Part shown: positions 10,860-22,012 of the stretch, piece by piece
Numbering within the stretch: position 1 is the stretch's first letter
How the letters are laid out: each line of letters begins with the position of its first letter
NCBI GenBank assembly: GCA_914767885.1
Contig: CAJZBQ010000035.1
Location: forward strand, 248,001 to 312,000
DNA from: Blepharisma stoltei
Taxonomy: Eukaryota > Ciliophora > Heterotrichea > Heterotrichida > Blepharismidae
DNA: 64,000 nt
Direction of reading: 5' to 3'
Program-made: the position numbers and the translations under genes
The notes under the pieces: generated by a model
The model's input: the letters and a program-made list of their open reading frames with translations, nothing else
Database searches by the model: none
What the model was told of the DNA's origin: nothing

Positions 10860-12008
10860 TTAAGGCAGAGCCCACACATTAACTCTTGCATCTGAAGCTA
10901 CTGTTAACAAGTAATTCTCATAAACCACCATTTTCCTAATTTCATTCGCATGCGCATTTTCAATGACATCAACAATCATAAAATCTTTGCTATAAATCAT
11001 TATTTTGTTTTCATATCCAAAAACAATATAATTTTCACTAATTGTGCAGCAATTAGGAACCTCTTTATGGAAATTTGACTGTGAAATAATAATAGGATGT
11101 TCTTTCAGCTGGTATCTCACATTGATATTCCAATACTTCACTTTTCCATCAAGACAGCAAGTTAAAGCTTCATTCGAATCTCTAAAGCCCACACAAGCCA
11201 GCCCTTGTGATCCCCCAGATAAATCCATAGCAGGGCTAAGCTTGCTAAATGCTCCTGTTTTCTTATCAGACACAATTTCTATCACTTTAGCACTTCCAAT
11301 CCAAGTTGCAATAGAAAAGAATTTAAAGTCCCCAGATATCGCCATACGCTTGTTTTTAAGCTGCTTCATATCATATGTGGCTAGTATATCTCCAGAATGA
11401 GACCAGACGTTGACTGTAGTGTCCATATCGTCACCTGAAGAAATAATGCAATTAGGAGTGCAGGCTAAATCTGATATTGCGTAAGTGTGCTGCTGAGAAA
11501 ATGTGTTGATTTCTACAAGAAGTTTTTTGTCTTTTTCTTGTTTTAATACGAAATAGTGGATTTTGTGATCAAAAGAGCCAGCAGCGACCAGGGTGTCACC
11601 TTTGACACTTATGGCGACGGCACTTGGCTCTTCTCTTTCGAGCTTGCCTTGGATGAATTTGAAATTTTGGTCTTCAAAATTATTGATTTTGAAGATCTTT
11701 ACTTGGCCATCCCTGCAGCAAACACCGATATAGCCAGGCTTGATGTCGAAGTCTTTGATAGGCTCGTGAAAACCTTTGAATGCGTTTTTGTAGAGCCTGT
11801 GCTCTGTATTGCATTTGACTTTTGGTGTGGCTTTTTTAGTGGGCTTCATCTTACTTTTTGATTTCGATGCTTTTGGCTCTTTGGTTTCTTCTTCGGCCTC
11901 TTGGGCTGAATCTTTCCTGCTTTCAACTTTTGGCTTTTGCTTTAATATAAAGAAATAAGCTAAAACACCTAAAAGCGCCAGAACAAATCCGAGTAATAAA
12001 AATTCCAT
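10860..12008 (-). CDS. Membrane-anchored WD40 protein, TBL2-like
   Basis: Residues 1-22 (MEFLLLGFVLALLGVLAYFF) form an N-terminal membrane anchor. A Lys/Glu-rich linker follows, then about seven WD40-type blades to the C-terminus (for example VWSHSGDILATYD, VKYWNIN, VNVWALP). This order, anchor plus basic linker plus WD40 propeller, is that of transducin beta-like 2, an ER-membrane scaffold. The propeller would serve protein binding; partners cannot be told. Intact, with no IES or TGA codon visible. Confidence 0.7.
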   Translation of the reverse strand: MEFLLLGFVLALLGVLAYFFILKQKPKVESRKDSAQEAEEETKEPKASKSKSKMKPTKKATPKVKCNTEHRLYKNAFKGFHEPIKDFDIKPGYIGVCCRDGQVKIFKINNFEDQNFKFIQGKLEREEPSAVAISVKGDTLVAAGSFDHKIHYFVLKQEKDKKLLVEINTFSQQHTYAISDLACTPNCIISSGDDMDTTVNVWSHSGDILATYDMKQLKNKRMAISGDFKFFSIATWIGSAKVIEIVSDKKTGAFSKLSPAMDLSGGSQGLACVGFRDSNEALTCCLDGKVKYWNINVRYQLKEHPIIISQSNFHKEVPNCCTISENYIVFGYENKIMIYSKDFMIVDVIENAHANEIRKMVVYENYLLTVASDARVNVWALP

Positions 12009-12096
12009 ATTAGAATTTTTTATTAAGAAAACATTATGCCATTTATTACCATTTTAATCCTATTATTTATTAATAAAAATAAATCCTATTTCATTT

Positions 12097-13242
12097 TTAA
12101 TTATTATAGATTTTAGCTTTAGCTTGACTCACTTTTTGGAGGATGTTTTTCATATGTTCCTCCATCTTCAGATTGCCATTAGCAGCTCCAAAATTGCATT
12201 TTGCGACATCTATAAGCTCTTTATCTCCAATTTCTTCAGCAATCTTCATTGCTCGATAATAGTTCTTTGTGCTGGAATCATAATCTCCAATACTGAAACT
12301 GATATTTCCAAGCTGTTGATAAGCCCCACTTTCCCCTTTCCTATTTTTAAGCTCATGGCTTAAGGCTAAATATCGTTCTGCAAACATTTTAAGTTTTTCA
12401 TTATCCCCAACAATTTTATTATTCCCAATTTGTCCTAGATTTCCAATTGCTACACTTTGTCCAGCTACACTGGACATCTGGATAGCATATCTCAGGGCAA
12501 ATTGATGGTTTATTGCTGCTCTTTCATTATCTCCTAGCTTGTTATAAATTAACCCAAGATTTATATGTGCTAAAAACTTGCCAGGGACATCAGCAATTTC
12601 TTTGTGTTTCATATGGTAATTAATTGCTTCTTGCCAGAGCTCATTATTGTTAGGTTCAGCTTCAGCCATTTTTGTGTAGTCTACTCCTATACAGTTATTG
12701 GCTAATGCTTCTCCATGTACATCTCCAATTGACTGACACACATTTAAAAATTGTGTATATGCAGATATAGCTTTTTTCAATTGTCCTAAATTATCATATA
12801 AAACTCCAATACTATAATACGCCCTTCCTTCATCTCTCGTTTTCCCAGCCCTTTTACATGCAAAAGCTAGCATATTATAATCTTTCAGTCTTTTCATAAC
12901 TGTCGTTTTCTTTTCTAAATCAAGGTTATTTTGAAAACTTTGGTTCGGATTTTTAAACGAATTATTCACATTAGCAGGCTTAGGAGGAGATTTTGGTCTT
13001 GAAAAAGAAAATCGTCGTGGGGTGTTAAAATAAACAGGAAGTTCAATTCTTTGAGGTTTTGTTATTTCATGAGGAAATAACTCTGCTTTGTTTCGTGATG
13101 AAAAATGGCCTTCCATGTTATCTTCAGCTAGAGTTCGTGAAGGAAATTTAGGATTATAGCTGCGGGATTTTAATGGAAGGGATCGTGCTCGGTCTGTAGG
13201 CTGCATTGATGATCTCCAGCTTTGAACTTGTAGAGCTGTCAT
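12097..13242 (-). CDS. TPR-repeat protein, TTC29/LGN-like
   Basis: About 381 aa. The N-terminal 110 residues are basic, Ser/Pro-rich and probably disordered. From residue 115 on there are five or six tetratricopeptide repeats of the long, about 40-residue type (GRAYYSIGVLYDNLGQLKKA, LAHINLGLIYNKLGDNERA, GAYQQLGNISFSIGDYDSS). Repeats of this kind occur in LGN/GPSM adaptors and in the ciliary protein TTC29. The C-terminal KCNFGAANGNLKMEEHMKN resembles TTC29, but this is a weak call. The protein is a binding scaffold; no catalytic residues are expected. Confidence 0.65.
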   Translation of the reverse strand: MTALQVQSWRSSMQPTDRARSLPLKSRSYNPKFPSRTLAEDNMEGHFSSRNKAELFPHEITKPQRIELPVYFNTPRRFSFSRPKSPPKPANVNNSFKNPNQSFQNNLDLEKKTTVMKRLKDYNMLAFACKRAGKTRDEGRAYYSIGVLYDNLGQLKKAISAYTQFLNVCQSIGDVHGEALANNCIGVDYTKMAEAEPNNNELWQEAINYHMKHKEIADVPGKFLAHINLGLIYNKLGDNERAAINHQFALRYAIQMSSVAGQSVAIGNLGQIGNNKIVGDNEKLKMFAERYLALSHELKNRKGESGAYQQLGNISFSIGDYDSSTKNYYRAMKIAEEIGDKELIDVAKCNFGAANGNLKMEEHMKNILQKVSQAKAKIYNN

Positions 13243-13299
13243 TTATATTAATGAATATTTAGAATAAACAATTACTGTATAAAAATTTCTAATAAGCAG

Positions 13300-13841
13300 C
13301 TAGGCTCTTACTAGTCTTTCTTGGGAGGATTTTCGCTTTTCTATGCCAGGCTTATGATCTATAGGTTGGAGAACAGGTTTCCCTTGAGCAGAAATTTTGG
13401 CTCTGACAGCTGGAGATTTTGAAATTTCTTGGCCGAGCACTGCACTTTTGCCTTCTCCTGTAAGGGATTTTAAGTTAATTGGCTCAAGAGGAGGATTTTT
13501 AACAGGTTTTTGAGATTGGGATTCTCTGCTGCGGCCACCACTTGTGATAGGTCTTCCATCAGCTTCATAAATTGCATTGAAATTATCATATTTTGGATTC
13601 GCGTAGCCATTTTCATTGTACTCTTCATAGTCTTGCTTGTTTTGCCTTCCATCGTTTTCTTTTCAATCAGAAAATCTTACATTTCTCAAGTCTTCAATTG
13701 GTTCTTCCTCATATTCAGCATTATTTGAAGTTTGCTGCTGACTTTTATCTTGGGACTGATAAATAACAGCCCTAGTTTTCAGTTCATTTTGAACTATTTT
13801 TATTTTTATTAATTTCGATCTCACAAAAATAATCCTTCTCC
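13300..13841 (-). CDS. Hypothetical low-complexity protein
   Basis: Not recognised. About 170 residues, rich in Asn, Gln, Ser, Lys and Pro, without membrane segment or domain motif; one TGA Trp codon (RFSDWKEN). The last 60 residues are basic (SLTGEGKSAVLGQE, QGKPVLQPIDH). The 3' end is firm (TAG at 13300-13302). The 5' end is not: an ATG at 13841 is in another frame, so a short intron or small IES near 13800 must be assumed. It lies directly downstream of the kinesin gene on the same strand but the kinesin has its own stop. Confidence 0.45.
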
Positions 13842-13899
13842 ATAATTTATTAATTAAAACAGCCTAAATTCTAAACTATTATTTAAATTTCAACCAAAT

Positions 13900-16800
13900 C
13901 TAATATATTTCTCTCAGCTGCTGCTTCGGTAGTTTAGGAAAAGTGATCTGTTTTTGCTGAATTACAAATGCTGGAATTTTTCATTCATGATTATCTTCAT
14001 CCCATCTTGATCTCTGCCTAATCTTCTGTAGCTCATTAGGCGGAAGCATAAACTCAAATACCTTATGCAAGAATTCAGTTTCCCTATCTTTCGACCTAAT
14101 GGTTTCCAATAATCCTTCTTTTTCTTGTTCATTTTCATGATTAAGATCATCAATTTCTGCTAATGATGATTTATATTTGAGTCTTAATTTCATTATGACT
14201 TTCCTTAAATCATCAACTTCTTCTTGCAAATTCTGGTACTGTTTTTCTTTCATCAGCATTTCTTCTTCTTTTTTCCGATTTTCTTCAGCTAAAGCTTTTT
14301 CTCTTTGTCTTTGTTTTTTTAATTTGTTTCTGAACTCGCGTTGGGCGTTTAGCCTTTCTTTTTCGGCTTTGTTAAGCTCTTCGCCGCCTGCTATTAATTT
14401 TTTCTGGATTTCTTCAATCATCTGCTCCATTTCTTCACGTTGGCCTTTTTCTTCTTGTAGGAATTTTTCTTTTTGTTCGAGTTCTAGCTGGAGTGCTTGG
14501 GTTTCTTCTTTAAAAGAAGGCTGCTTTTTCAGCCGAGATGATTTAGGCTCAGCTGAGCTTTTCCTCAAATCTTTGTCCTTTAGAGAAACTTTTTCGTCTT
14601 TTGATACAGCTAAGTCTGCTGTACTGGATTTAGCTTTAGATTTCTTTTTGCTTGGACTTCGGGATCTTCCATTCCCTGTTGAATCTTCTTCTTTCATTTG
14701 GATTTCTCTATGATTTTGCTTACTCCCCCCTCCGTGAGTGAACAAAAAATTTTGTTCACTCGTGGAGGGTGATTAATTTTTTTTTTTAACAAAAATTTAT
14801 ATATAAACTTTGTAAACAATTTTTTTTCAAAATTTAAAAAAATTCTAATTCGCAAAAATTTGAAAGCAAATATTAATTTAATTTATAAAATATATGTTTT
14901 AAAAAGCAATTTGTTTAAAATTACACAGAATTAGCTCTAGATTTCATTATACTAATTATCACTTATGTATCAAAATTTTTTTCAATAAAAAATTTTTCTA
15001 TTAAAAAAATTTTTGTTCATTCATGGAGGGTGGGTTTTTGGGCAATAAATAGCGATTTTTCTAATGGTTTTGTTCACTCACGGAGGAGGGGAGTTAGATT
15101 TTGGTTTTTCCGCTGTTCCTTCTTGTTCTTCATCTTCTTCTCAGATTTCTGAAGTATCCTGCTTAACTTTAGATGATCTTTCAGTACCATTCAGATCTTC
15201 CTCTCTACTCCTTGCATCTTTAGGCCTCTTTTTTGTTTTTGATGATTTTTTCCTAGCTGCTTGGGTTTCATTTTCAATTGTATTTTCTGCCGAATCTGTC
15301 GAAGATAGGCTTTTATTGTTTATTTTACCATTTAGCATAGAAGTTTCAAAGTCATCAGGATACTCTTCTTCACTATCTGACTCTAAAACTCCTACTTTTG
15401 GCGCTTTTTTCTTTTTCTTTTTCTGCTTTCGTTTTGCTTCAACTTCCACAATTTTTTCTCTTTCCACAATTTTCTCTTTCTCTACAATTTTTTCTATATA
15501 AATAGGCTCCCCACTTTTTCTTTCTTCGAGCATTCGTTTTAGCCTTTCTATTTCTTCAGCGTATTGTCTAAGAAGAGCATCTTTGGGATCTTCATTGACT
15601 TTTGGCTTATTTTGGATAAATTTGGCTCGAGAAGCATACCGTAAAGTGCTTAAACTTTCATCATAATTATAATCTGCAGGGGAGCATACAGCAATCATAA
15701 CAGTTTTAGTGTTTCCTCCTAGAGAATCTTGTAGAAGTCTTGTTAATTTTGAATCTCTGTATGGAATGTGCTTTTAACTCCATATTAAGAAATTTAATTT
15801 AAAAATAAATTATTTATTTTAGCAGAGTTATTTAAAATTTATTTTTAGAGTGAATTAGCGTTGCCATCAACTAAGGCGCTGATTACATTTCCTAATGCGC
15901 TTAAAGATAGATTAATCTCAATAGCTTCTTTCAGTGCCTCTCCAGCAGTTCCAGTTTTTTTTTGCCTTTCAGAGCCTGCTAAATCAACTAAATTTAATTT
16001 CCCAGCCTTGATAATTTGTCTTCCTTCAATTTCTTCACTGGTTTCAATATAAATAGTAAAAATTGCATGAGATCTTGAAGACCTTTCATTCATTGCAGTT
16101 TCTTTAGTAATTCTATGTGTATTTCCCATAGCCATTGCCTGCTCAATGTCATCTATATTCTTTACAATATGCATTGATAAGTTTTTTACGTAAATCCCAT
16201 TGTCTTTATTTTCCTTTAATTCAAGTTTCACATTTGGATCAAAATGCAATAAGTCTCTGATTTCTTCGTTATATATTTCACAGTAGCTACAACGAACTAA
16301 AAAACATTTTTCATGAGGAGCTTCTGCGATAGCACCGAAAACGTGGCAAAATGAATTTGGAATAATTCCTCTAACTCCTGCATTATATTTGAATGATGTT
16401 AAAGAACTGTTTTGGGAGCATACTTTTTGCAAATTAACGCTTACAAGTCTATTTTTAATGAAATTATATTGCCAATAAAGAAGCAAAAGCAGTGCTTTCA
16501 CTCTATTCCTTGCTAAATATTAAAAAAGTGAATATTTATTGAATGGCTTTAATTGATAAGAAAAATATAAATTTACGAAATAAATCTGCATCAGGGTAGT
16601 AAGTTCAGGCTGATCATGAACTCCAACCATTGTATATGTTTTCCCACATCCTGTTTGCCCATACGCAAATATAGTTCCATTATAGCCTTGAAGGACGCTT
16701 TCAACTAAAGGATAAGCTGTTTCATCATATAACAGCTGCTGAGCACTTTGCTCGTCATAAACTGAGTCATACGCGAATGTTTTTGGTAGTTGAGTTTTTG

Positions 16801-16918
16801 GGTTTGTAATTATACATTGATTGAACTCACGGTCAATTTGAAGTATACTATAATTTCCTCGATTTTTTTCTGCTTGATTTAAGGGTCGGACCCTTACAAC
16901 AACTTTTACAGCTTCCAT
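13900..16918 (-). CDS. Kinesin-2-like motor protein, three IESs
   Basis: An N-terminal plus-end-directed motor. Motor motifs: VVVRVRPLN at residue 6, P-loop [19 protein letters not shown] switch [14 protein letters not shown] switch [22 protein letters not shown]. The neck and stalk are charged coiled coil, with a Lys-rich tail linker and end [13 protein letters not shown]. The overall order and the neck sequence fit the kinesin-2 (KIF3/Osm-3) group that drives intraflagellar transport, consistent with IFT70 elsewhere in the window. IESs lie at 14721-15094, about 15775-15855 and 16384-16599; removing the first and third keeps frame, the second leaves a 1-nt mismatch. Trp is encoded by TGA near 15153 and 13980. 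Confidence 0.85.
14721..15094 (+). mobile_element. 374-bp MITE-like IES in the kinesin-2-like gene
   Basis: A full-length family member: TTACTCCCCCCTCCGTGAGT at the left, an immediate hairpin (GTGAACAAAAAATTTTGTTCAC), an AT-rich core, then two more copies of the arm (TTCATTCATGGAGGGTGGG and TTCACTCACGGAGGAGGGGAGTTA). Joining TA 14721-14722 with TA 15095-15096 gives [14 protein letters not shown] in frame with both flanking exons. Without removal the ORF would start inside the element. Confidence 0.93.
15775..15855. mobile_element. About 81-bp AT-rich IES in the kinesin motor domain
   Basis: Separates SALVDGNA(NS) from [10 protein letters not shown], which are contiguous in all kinesins. Left end TTAACTCCATATT has the terminal motif of other IESs; right end TTTAGAGTGAATTAG. 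Joining TA copies gives a product that is 1 nt short of frame, so either the ends differ or the assembly lacks a base in the A-run. Confidence 0.75.
16384..16599. mobile_element. 216-bp TA-bounded IES in the kinesin motor domain
   Basis: Splits QPEL from [10 protein letters not shown]. Joining TA 16384-16385 and TA 16600-16601 yields [17 protein letters not shown] in frame. The right end reads AGGGTAGTAAG, i.e. CTTACTACCCT inward, near the common terminal motif; the left end is weak. The inside carries a stop in the motor frame. Confidence 0.85.
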
Positions 16919-17021
16919 TTTCTATTTAGATTTTAAATTCAAAGCTAATCGAGAACATAAGAAACTTCTATATTCGCAAAAATTAATTATAGCAGTATTA
17001 TTAATTGGAACTTGTGCTGAA

Positions 17022-19826
17022 TTATGATAATCCACCCTTTATTGGCTTTACAAAGTTTCCACTTGAAGGCACCGATTTTTGGGTCGAAAATTTATCATGA
17101 AGCTGCTTGCAGAGGTCTTTTATTATATTTTCATACTCGTCAATCTTCTCATTTTGTACTGCAAGTTTAAGTTCTAAATCTAAGTATTTTTCAGAGAACC
17201 TTTCAATGTCATTTTGGTGGATTTTATTAGTGATTCTGAAATCGTTATTCTCGTTTTGAGTTTGCTTAAGGAGAGTAGAAACAAATTCCAAGTTTTTTTC
17301 GAGAGTTTCTATTTTGGATTTTGCGTCAATATCAAAGTTCATAGAGTTTTCTAAAGTTTGATAACGGTCTCGGATTTCATCTAAGGCAACTTCAAGCTGA
17401 ATCACTTTTTCACAACGATTTTGTAAGTGTTTTATTAACTCTTATCCACCCATACTAAGCAACACATTGAAAATTTTTTAAAAACAGGAAAATTTAGCCA
17501 TGTTCTGATCGAACAAATTAACATACACTGTTTTAAATCCAACTATCTAATTTGGTGTGATGAGCATATATATTATATTATTATAACGTATAATATCACC
17601 TACGCAATGCTAATGCGATTTCTAGCATATATTGGTAACTTATTGCATCTTTATTTTTTGTGGCTAGGCATAAAATATTTATGTAAAATTTTTTTCAAGT
17701 TAATAAGTTTTTTTCTAAAAAAATTTTTTGATTAATTGAGGTGGTTTGATCAAGGATGCGAGGGTAATGAATTCTTTTCTTCGTTGCATTTTTTGTGACT
17801 CACTTTTTTGCTGTCGGTTTCACTTTTGGTTGATTTTCCTTCAGGGGAGCTATTTCGCTGTATTTCAATCTCTTTTTGCATTTGTTCAATTAAAAGGAGC
17901 AATTCCCCATTTTTAGAATGCTCATTTTGAAGCTCTCTTGTCAATTCAGAAATTTTTTGGTTTTTTAAATGTGACTCTACCTGCTCGATTTCAACATTTT
18001 TAGATATTTATTTGTACATAAATAAAAAGAAATTTTTGAATTTTAATAAAAAATGCATATTCAGCACGAAATAGATATTATTTGCTTTTCAAGCTCAAGG
18101 ACTTTAGTTTCTAAGTCTGAGCAATTATTTTTAAGCATATCTCTATATAAAATAAGTTTTTCATTATCCTCAATAACCATCTTCAAGTCTTTTTGAATTT
18201 GCTTATAATTTTCATTGATTTCTTTAAAATTTCCACTCATTTCTTCATATTCATATTTTAAATTTTCATAGTCTATAGTCTTTTCAGTTAGCTGCTGTTT
18301 ATATTTCTTTGCTTTTTCACACTCTTCTGAATATTTTGATCTTAAATCTTCAAGTTCTTGGATAACTTCATCGTATTCTGACAATTTTGAGACTTCATTT
18401 TCATTTAATTCTTCTTCTTCTTCCGCATCTTCATCTATTTGAATAGGAATCTGACCGCTACCTAATGCATTTTGTAGAGCCTTAATCATTTTATCCTTTT
18501 TTGCTAATTCATCTTTAGCTTTCGCAAGCATAAGTTTAAGCTCTGCCACTGTATATTCTCTGTTAATTTTTGGCTTATTTTTAATTGCTTTTGCCCTTAT
18601 CCCAAATCTTAGGGTACTTATAGTTTCTGCTTCGTTATATGGAGAAGGAGAGCATGTAATAATTAAAGCTGTTTTTGAGTTTCCTCCTAATGAATCTTGA
18701 AGTACTCTTGTGAGCTTTGAATCTCTGTATGGCACATGGGTAGATTTCCCATCAGTCAATGCATTTATAACTTGTCCTAGCATAGTCAAAGATTTATTTA
18801 TAGTTTTTGCTTCTTCCAATCTTTTACCTACAGCTCCAGTCTTTCCCACTTTTTCTGAGCCAGCTAGATCTACTAAATAAAGTTTCCCCACTTTAGCTGA
18901 ATAATCACTGGAATTTGTCTGAGTGATCGTCACTATAAAAATCGAATGTGACCTAGATGACCCTGCATTCATATTGGTATAGGCAACTTCTCTATTTTCA
19001 GTCCCAACTTTCATTAGATGATAGACTTCTTCACTAGAAGAAGCATATTTCTCAGTAAGCCCTTCAATATAAACCCCTCTTGTCCTATCTTCATGCACCT
19101 TCAAATTAACTTTATTTACATTTAACAGGTCCTTAATTTTTTCCATATAAATTTCGCAATATCCGACCTTCAGAGTAAATTCTAAGTTACTGCTTGAGTT
19201 TTGGATTTTAGAAAAGACGTCTCCTATCATGCGAGGAATAATTCCCATCATGTTAGGATCAAATAAATCGGGACCTGTCATAGTGAATGTTTTTCCTGAA
19301 GATGTTTGTCCATAAGCAAATACAGTACCGTTAAATCCTTGCATGACTGCGTCAACAATAGGGCTTGCAGAAGCATCGTAAACTTGCTGCTGGAGAGAAA
19401 ATGGGGTAAAAACGTAGTCGTAGGTGAATCTTAGTGTAGGGTCTGATTTCACTATAACTGTTTTGTTGTCTTCTAAACCCTCCCATAATTTATAGTGAGC
19501 AATTTTGTCATATTATCAGGTTATTTTTAAAATTTTATAAAAAGGTTTGTTTCGTATTTTTTTATTTAAGAATATAAATTAAGCAAATAATCTATTTATA
19601 AGTAATAGAAAATATTTTAGATCTTGTAATATAATCAAAATAGATTCAAAAAAATTAAAATAAAATCATATAGATACCTTATAATCTCTAGATTTTGTTC
19701 TGTATTAAATAAAAGGTGAATTAAGAAATTTATGCTGACTCCTTCATTCATTTGCTTTTCTTTGTCATTTAAAGGGCGGAATCTACAAATTACTTTGACA
19801 CTCCCTGGAGCTTCTTCCTCTTCCAT
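17022..19826 (-). CDS. Conventional (kinesin-1-like) motor protein, three IESs
   Basis: Start MEEEEAPGSVKVICRFRPLN. Motor motifs: [57 protein letters not shown]. After the motor a long coiled coil runs to the end (EYDEVIQELEDLRSK, LIKHLQNRCEKVIQLEV). The LIKHLQNRCEKV segment and short basic tail (GNFVKPIKGG) are those of kinesin heavy chain (KIF5 type), which carries cargo along microtubules. Three IESs (17436-17764, 18001-18071, 19486-19730) split it; TA joining restores frame at all three. It sits just upstream of the kinesin-2-like gene, same strand, but the motors are too different for a recent duplication. Confidence 0.88.
17436..17764. mobile_element. 329-bp TA-bounded IES, kinesin-1-like stalk
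   Basis: Left end TTAACTCTTATCCACCC; right end inward TTACCCTCGCATCC, so the ends share a TTA..C.C pattern. Joining TA 17436-17437 with TA 17765-17766 gives EEKNSLIKHLQNRCEKV, which matches the kinesin-1 stalk. The other TA near the right end gives a stop. Confidence 0.85.
18001..18071. mobile_element. 71-bp IES with 8-bp repeat at its ends
   Basis: The shortest IES found. The minus-strand sequence AATATCTA occurs at both junctions, so the flanking direct repeat is 8 bp with TA at its end. Removal of one repeat plus the insert gives EKQIISKNVEIEQVES in frame. No extended inverted repeat. Confidence 0.88.
19486..19730. mobile_element. 245-bp TA-bounded IES, N-terminus of kinesin-1-like motor
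   Basis: Separates QMNEGVSI from WEGLEDNKTVIV. Joining TA 19486-19487 with TA 19731-19732 gives NEGVSIWEGLEDNK, in frame with both motor halves. A second TA eight bases into the insert would also keep frame and add two or three residues, so the right boundary is slightly open. Very AT-rich, weak inverted ends. Confidence 0.8.
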
Positions 19827-20120
19827 TTTAAGATTAATGATATATTAATATATTAGATCATAATCAGCATGAAGTCTAACTTGCATTTTTGTCATCACTA
19901 TAAAATTTAATTTATTAAAATATACGCGCACAAGCGAAATTATTAATTATAATTTTCAGATATTCCTTTTTTATCATCATAATAGTGGCAACTCATCTCT
20001 ACAATTAAAGATGGATTTTAGTAATAGATAAATAAAAGGGTTAATGTAAAATTCTACCATACTTACAAAAAATGATCTAATTACGTCCAAATTAACTTTT
20101 AAAAAATAACACAATTTATA

Positions 20121-21965
20121 TTATAAATCTCTATCATGTAGAGATTGCCTATACTCTCCAGTTCCAGCATTAGGATGGAGCATGCTTGTCAAAACCTCCT
20201 TTGTGTATTTCAGCCTCTTTGTCATTTCCATATTCCTGCTCTCCATCGCCGAATGCAATGGATACGTATTTCTTTCTCCTTTCTTGCTGACATAAGTTAC
20301 GAATTTACTTTCACTGCACAATAAAAGCTCAGTTTTATCTTGAAAGCTTACTTGCACAATTTTATTACTTAACCTGAAAATAATAGCATGAGGGGTCGAA
20401 AGCCATTTTTTTACATAAGTTAGCCCTTTATGAGGTTCATTTGTTTTTGTTTCTTCGTCACACAAGTGTTTTCTGAAGTGCTGCAAAAGTGTCATTTTTT
20501 TTTGAAGTTCTGGGGGGAATTCTTTAAATGTGTAAGTCATGATTTCTTCTTCTCTTGAAGAGCCTGGCCTATGTATGTATTGAAATATTGTGCCAGCTGG
20601 GTCACTTATCCCCTCAACAAATAAATGCACTTAAATAAACTAATAACCAAGGGAGATTCAGAGTTAATCAAATAATATAGAAATCAGCCACTAAAGGCTT
20701 ACAATCTTTGTTGAATCATTAAAATAAACACCACAGCAAAAATTTGATAGCAAATATCCAAGCCCATATTTGCTTGAATAGTCAATTCATTTTTTTACTC
20801 ATATCTGTGGCCCTTCTGCATCTTCTGTAGGGTTATATGACGAAATTGAAGGCACTTTTTTGATGTTATTATCAGCTTTTTCCACTCTTTCGCTGGACGC
20901 AGGCCGTGAAGAAAGTCGAGGATCTGGCTTTGAGTCTTTTCCACTTCCAATATAAGGCTGCGAGCTAGATCTGGATTTCATAGTTAATTGCAAGCTGTCC
21001 CTGCCACGGTTACTCATATCAAATTGTCTTAAATATGACGAAGAAGGAGGAACGGCTAATGTACTCGCAGGCAGCAGCTTTGGGATCGCATTTTTTGAGA
21101 AAAAATCATGCTTTAATATTTCATCTAAATTAGGACGATCAGCTGGGTTTGAAACTAAAATGGATGAAATTAAATCTTTTGCTTCGTCAGAAACTGGGAT
21201 ATTTTCTGGAAAAGAATAAGCATTCATCTTGATTCTTCTATAAGTAGTTTTCACATCAGAAGTCTCAAAAGGAGGTTTGCCTACTAATAAAGTATATCCT
21301 AATACCCCAGTGCTCCATATGTCTACTTCATAAGAATGGCCTATTTTTCCATCCAATACTTCAGGGGCTATATAATTTGGAGTCCCACAAATTGTTCTTT
21401 TTTTCTCTCCGTCAAACTCCAATTTTGTTGCCAAGCCAAAGTCGCCGATTTTTAATTGCATTTTGTCATTTAAAAATAAGTTGCCAAGCTTAATGTCTCT
21501 GTGGATTATACGGTGAGAATGCAAATATTTTAGACCTTCAATACATTGTAGCAAATAGCATTGGGCTTCGATTTCAGTTAATCTTTTCCGTCGTCTAAGG
21601 AGTTCATTTAGTGTTTGATTAGAACAAAGCTCAAGTAAAATATACACGTTTTCGCTATCCTCAAAAAAATGTTCAAAACCAACAATGTTTGGGTGCTTTA
21701 ATGCTCTGTGTATTTTTATTTCGCTCATTAGTTTTTGACGAGATCTAGCTTTATTTAAGGCGCTTTTGCTGATAATTTTGGCAGCAGTTATTTGTTTGGC
21801 ATCTAGGGATAGCAATTCGTAAACTCTTGCAAATCCTCCTTTTCCTAAAAATCTTCCTTTTGAGTAGGATTTTATTTCAATTTCTCCGTTTATTTTGACG
21901 ATTTTCTCTTCGACGATTTGGGATTCCTGGCTGTCTTGTGAAGGTCTCCGAGTATGAGAGCTCAT
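20121..21965 (-). CDS. Polo-like kinase, one IES
   Basis: A mitotic Ser/Thr kinase of the PLK family. Kinase motifs: GKGGFARVYEL, AAKIISK, HRDIKLGNLFLN, DFGLATKLE, activation-loop RTICGTPNYIAPEV with the phosphorylatable Thr. The C-terminus has polo boxes: WVKKWIDYSSKYGLGYLLSN and STKIVFVEGISDP, then HAIIFRLSNKIVQVSFQD in the second box. The TGA just after GPQI and the next ones are read as Trp; one of them is the conserved Trp of the first polo box. A 78-bp IES at 20622-20699 breaks polo box 1. A retroposon sits just upstream of the start codon. Confidence 0.93.
20622..20699. mobile_element. 78-bp TA-bounded IES in polo box 1
   Basis: Joining TA 20622-20623 with TA 20700-20701 gives FNDSTKIVFVEGISDP, in frame with both halves; the native context after STKIV in polo boxes is a beta-strand of this kind. 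Unexcised, the frame meets TAG within a few codons. No clear inverted ends. Confidence 0.85.
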
Positions 21966-22012
21966 AATTTTTTATTAATTTTTTTTAATGTTGTAAATTC
22001 TCTTATGAGATA

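Noticed and set aside
14177-14713. Long plus-strand open frame opposite the kinesin stalk
   Set aside because: A Ser/Phe-rich shadow of Lys/Glu-rich coiled coil on the minus strand.
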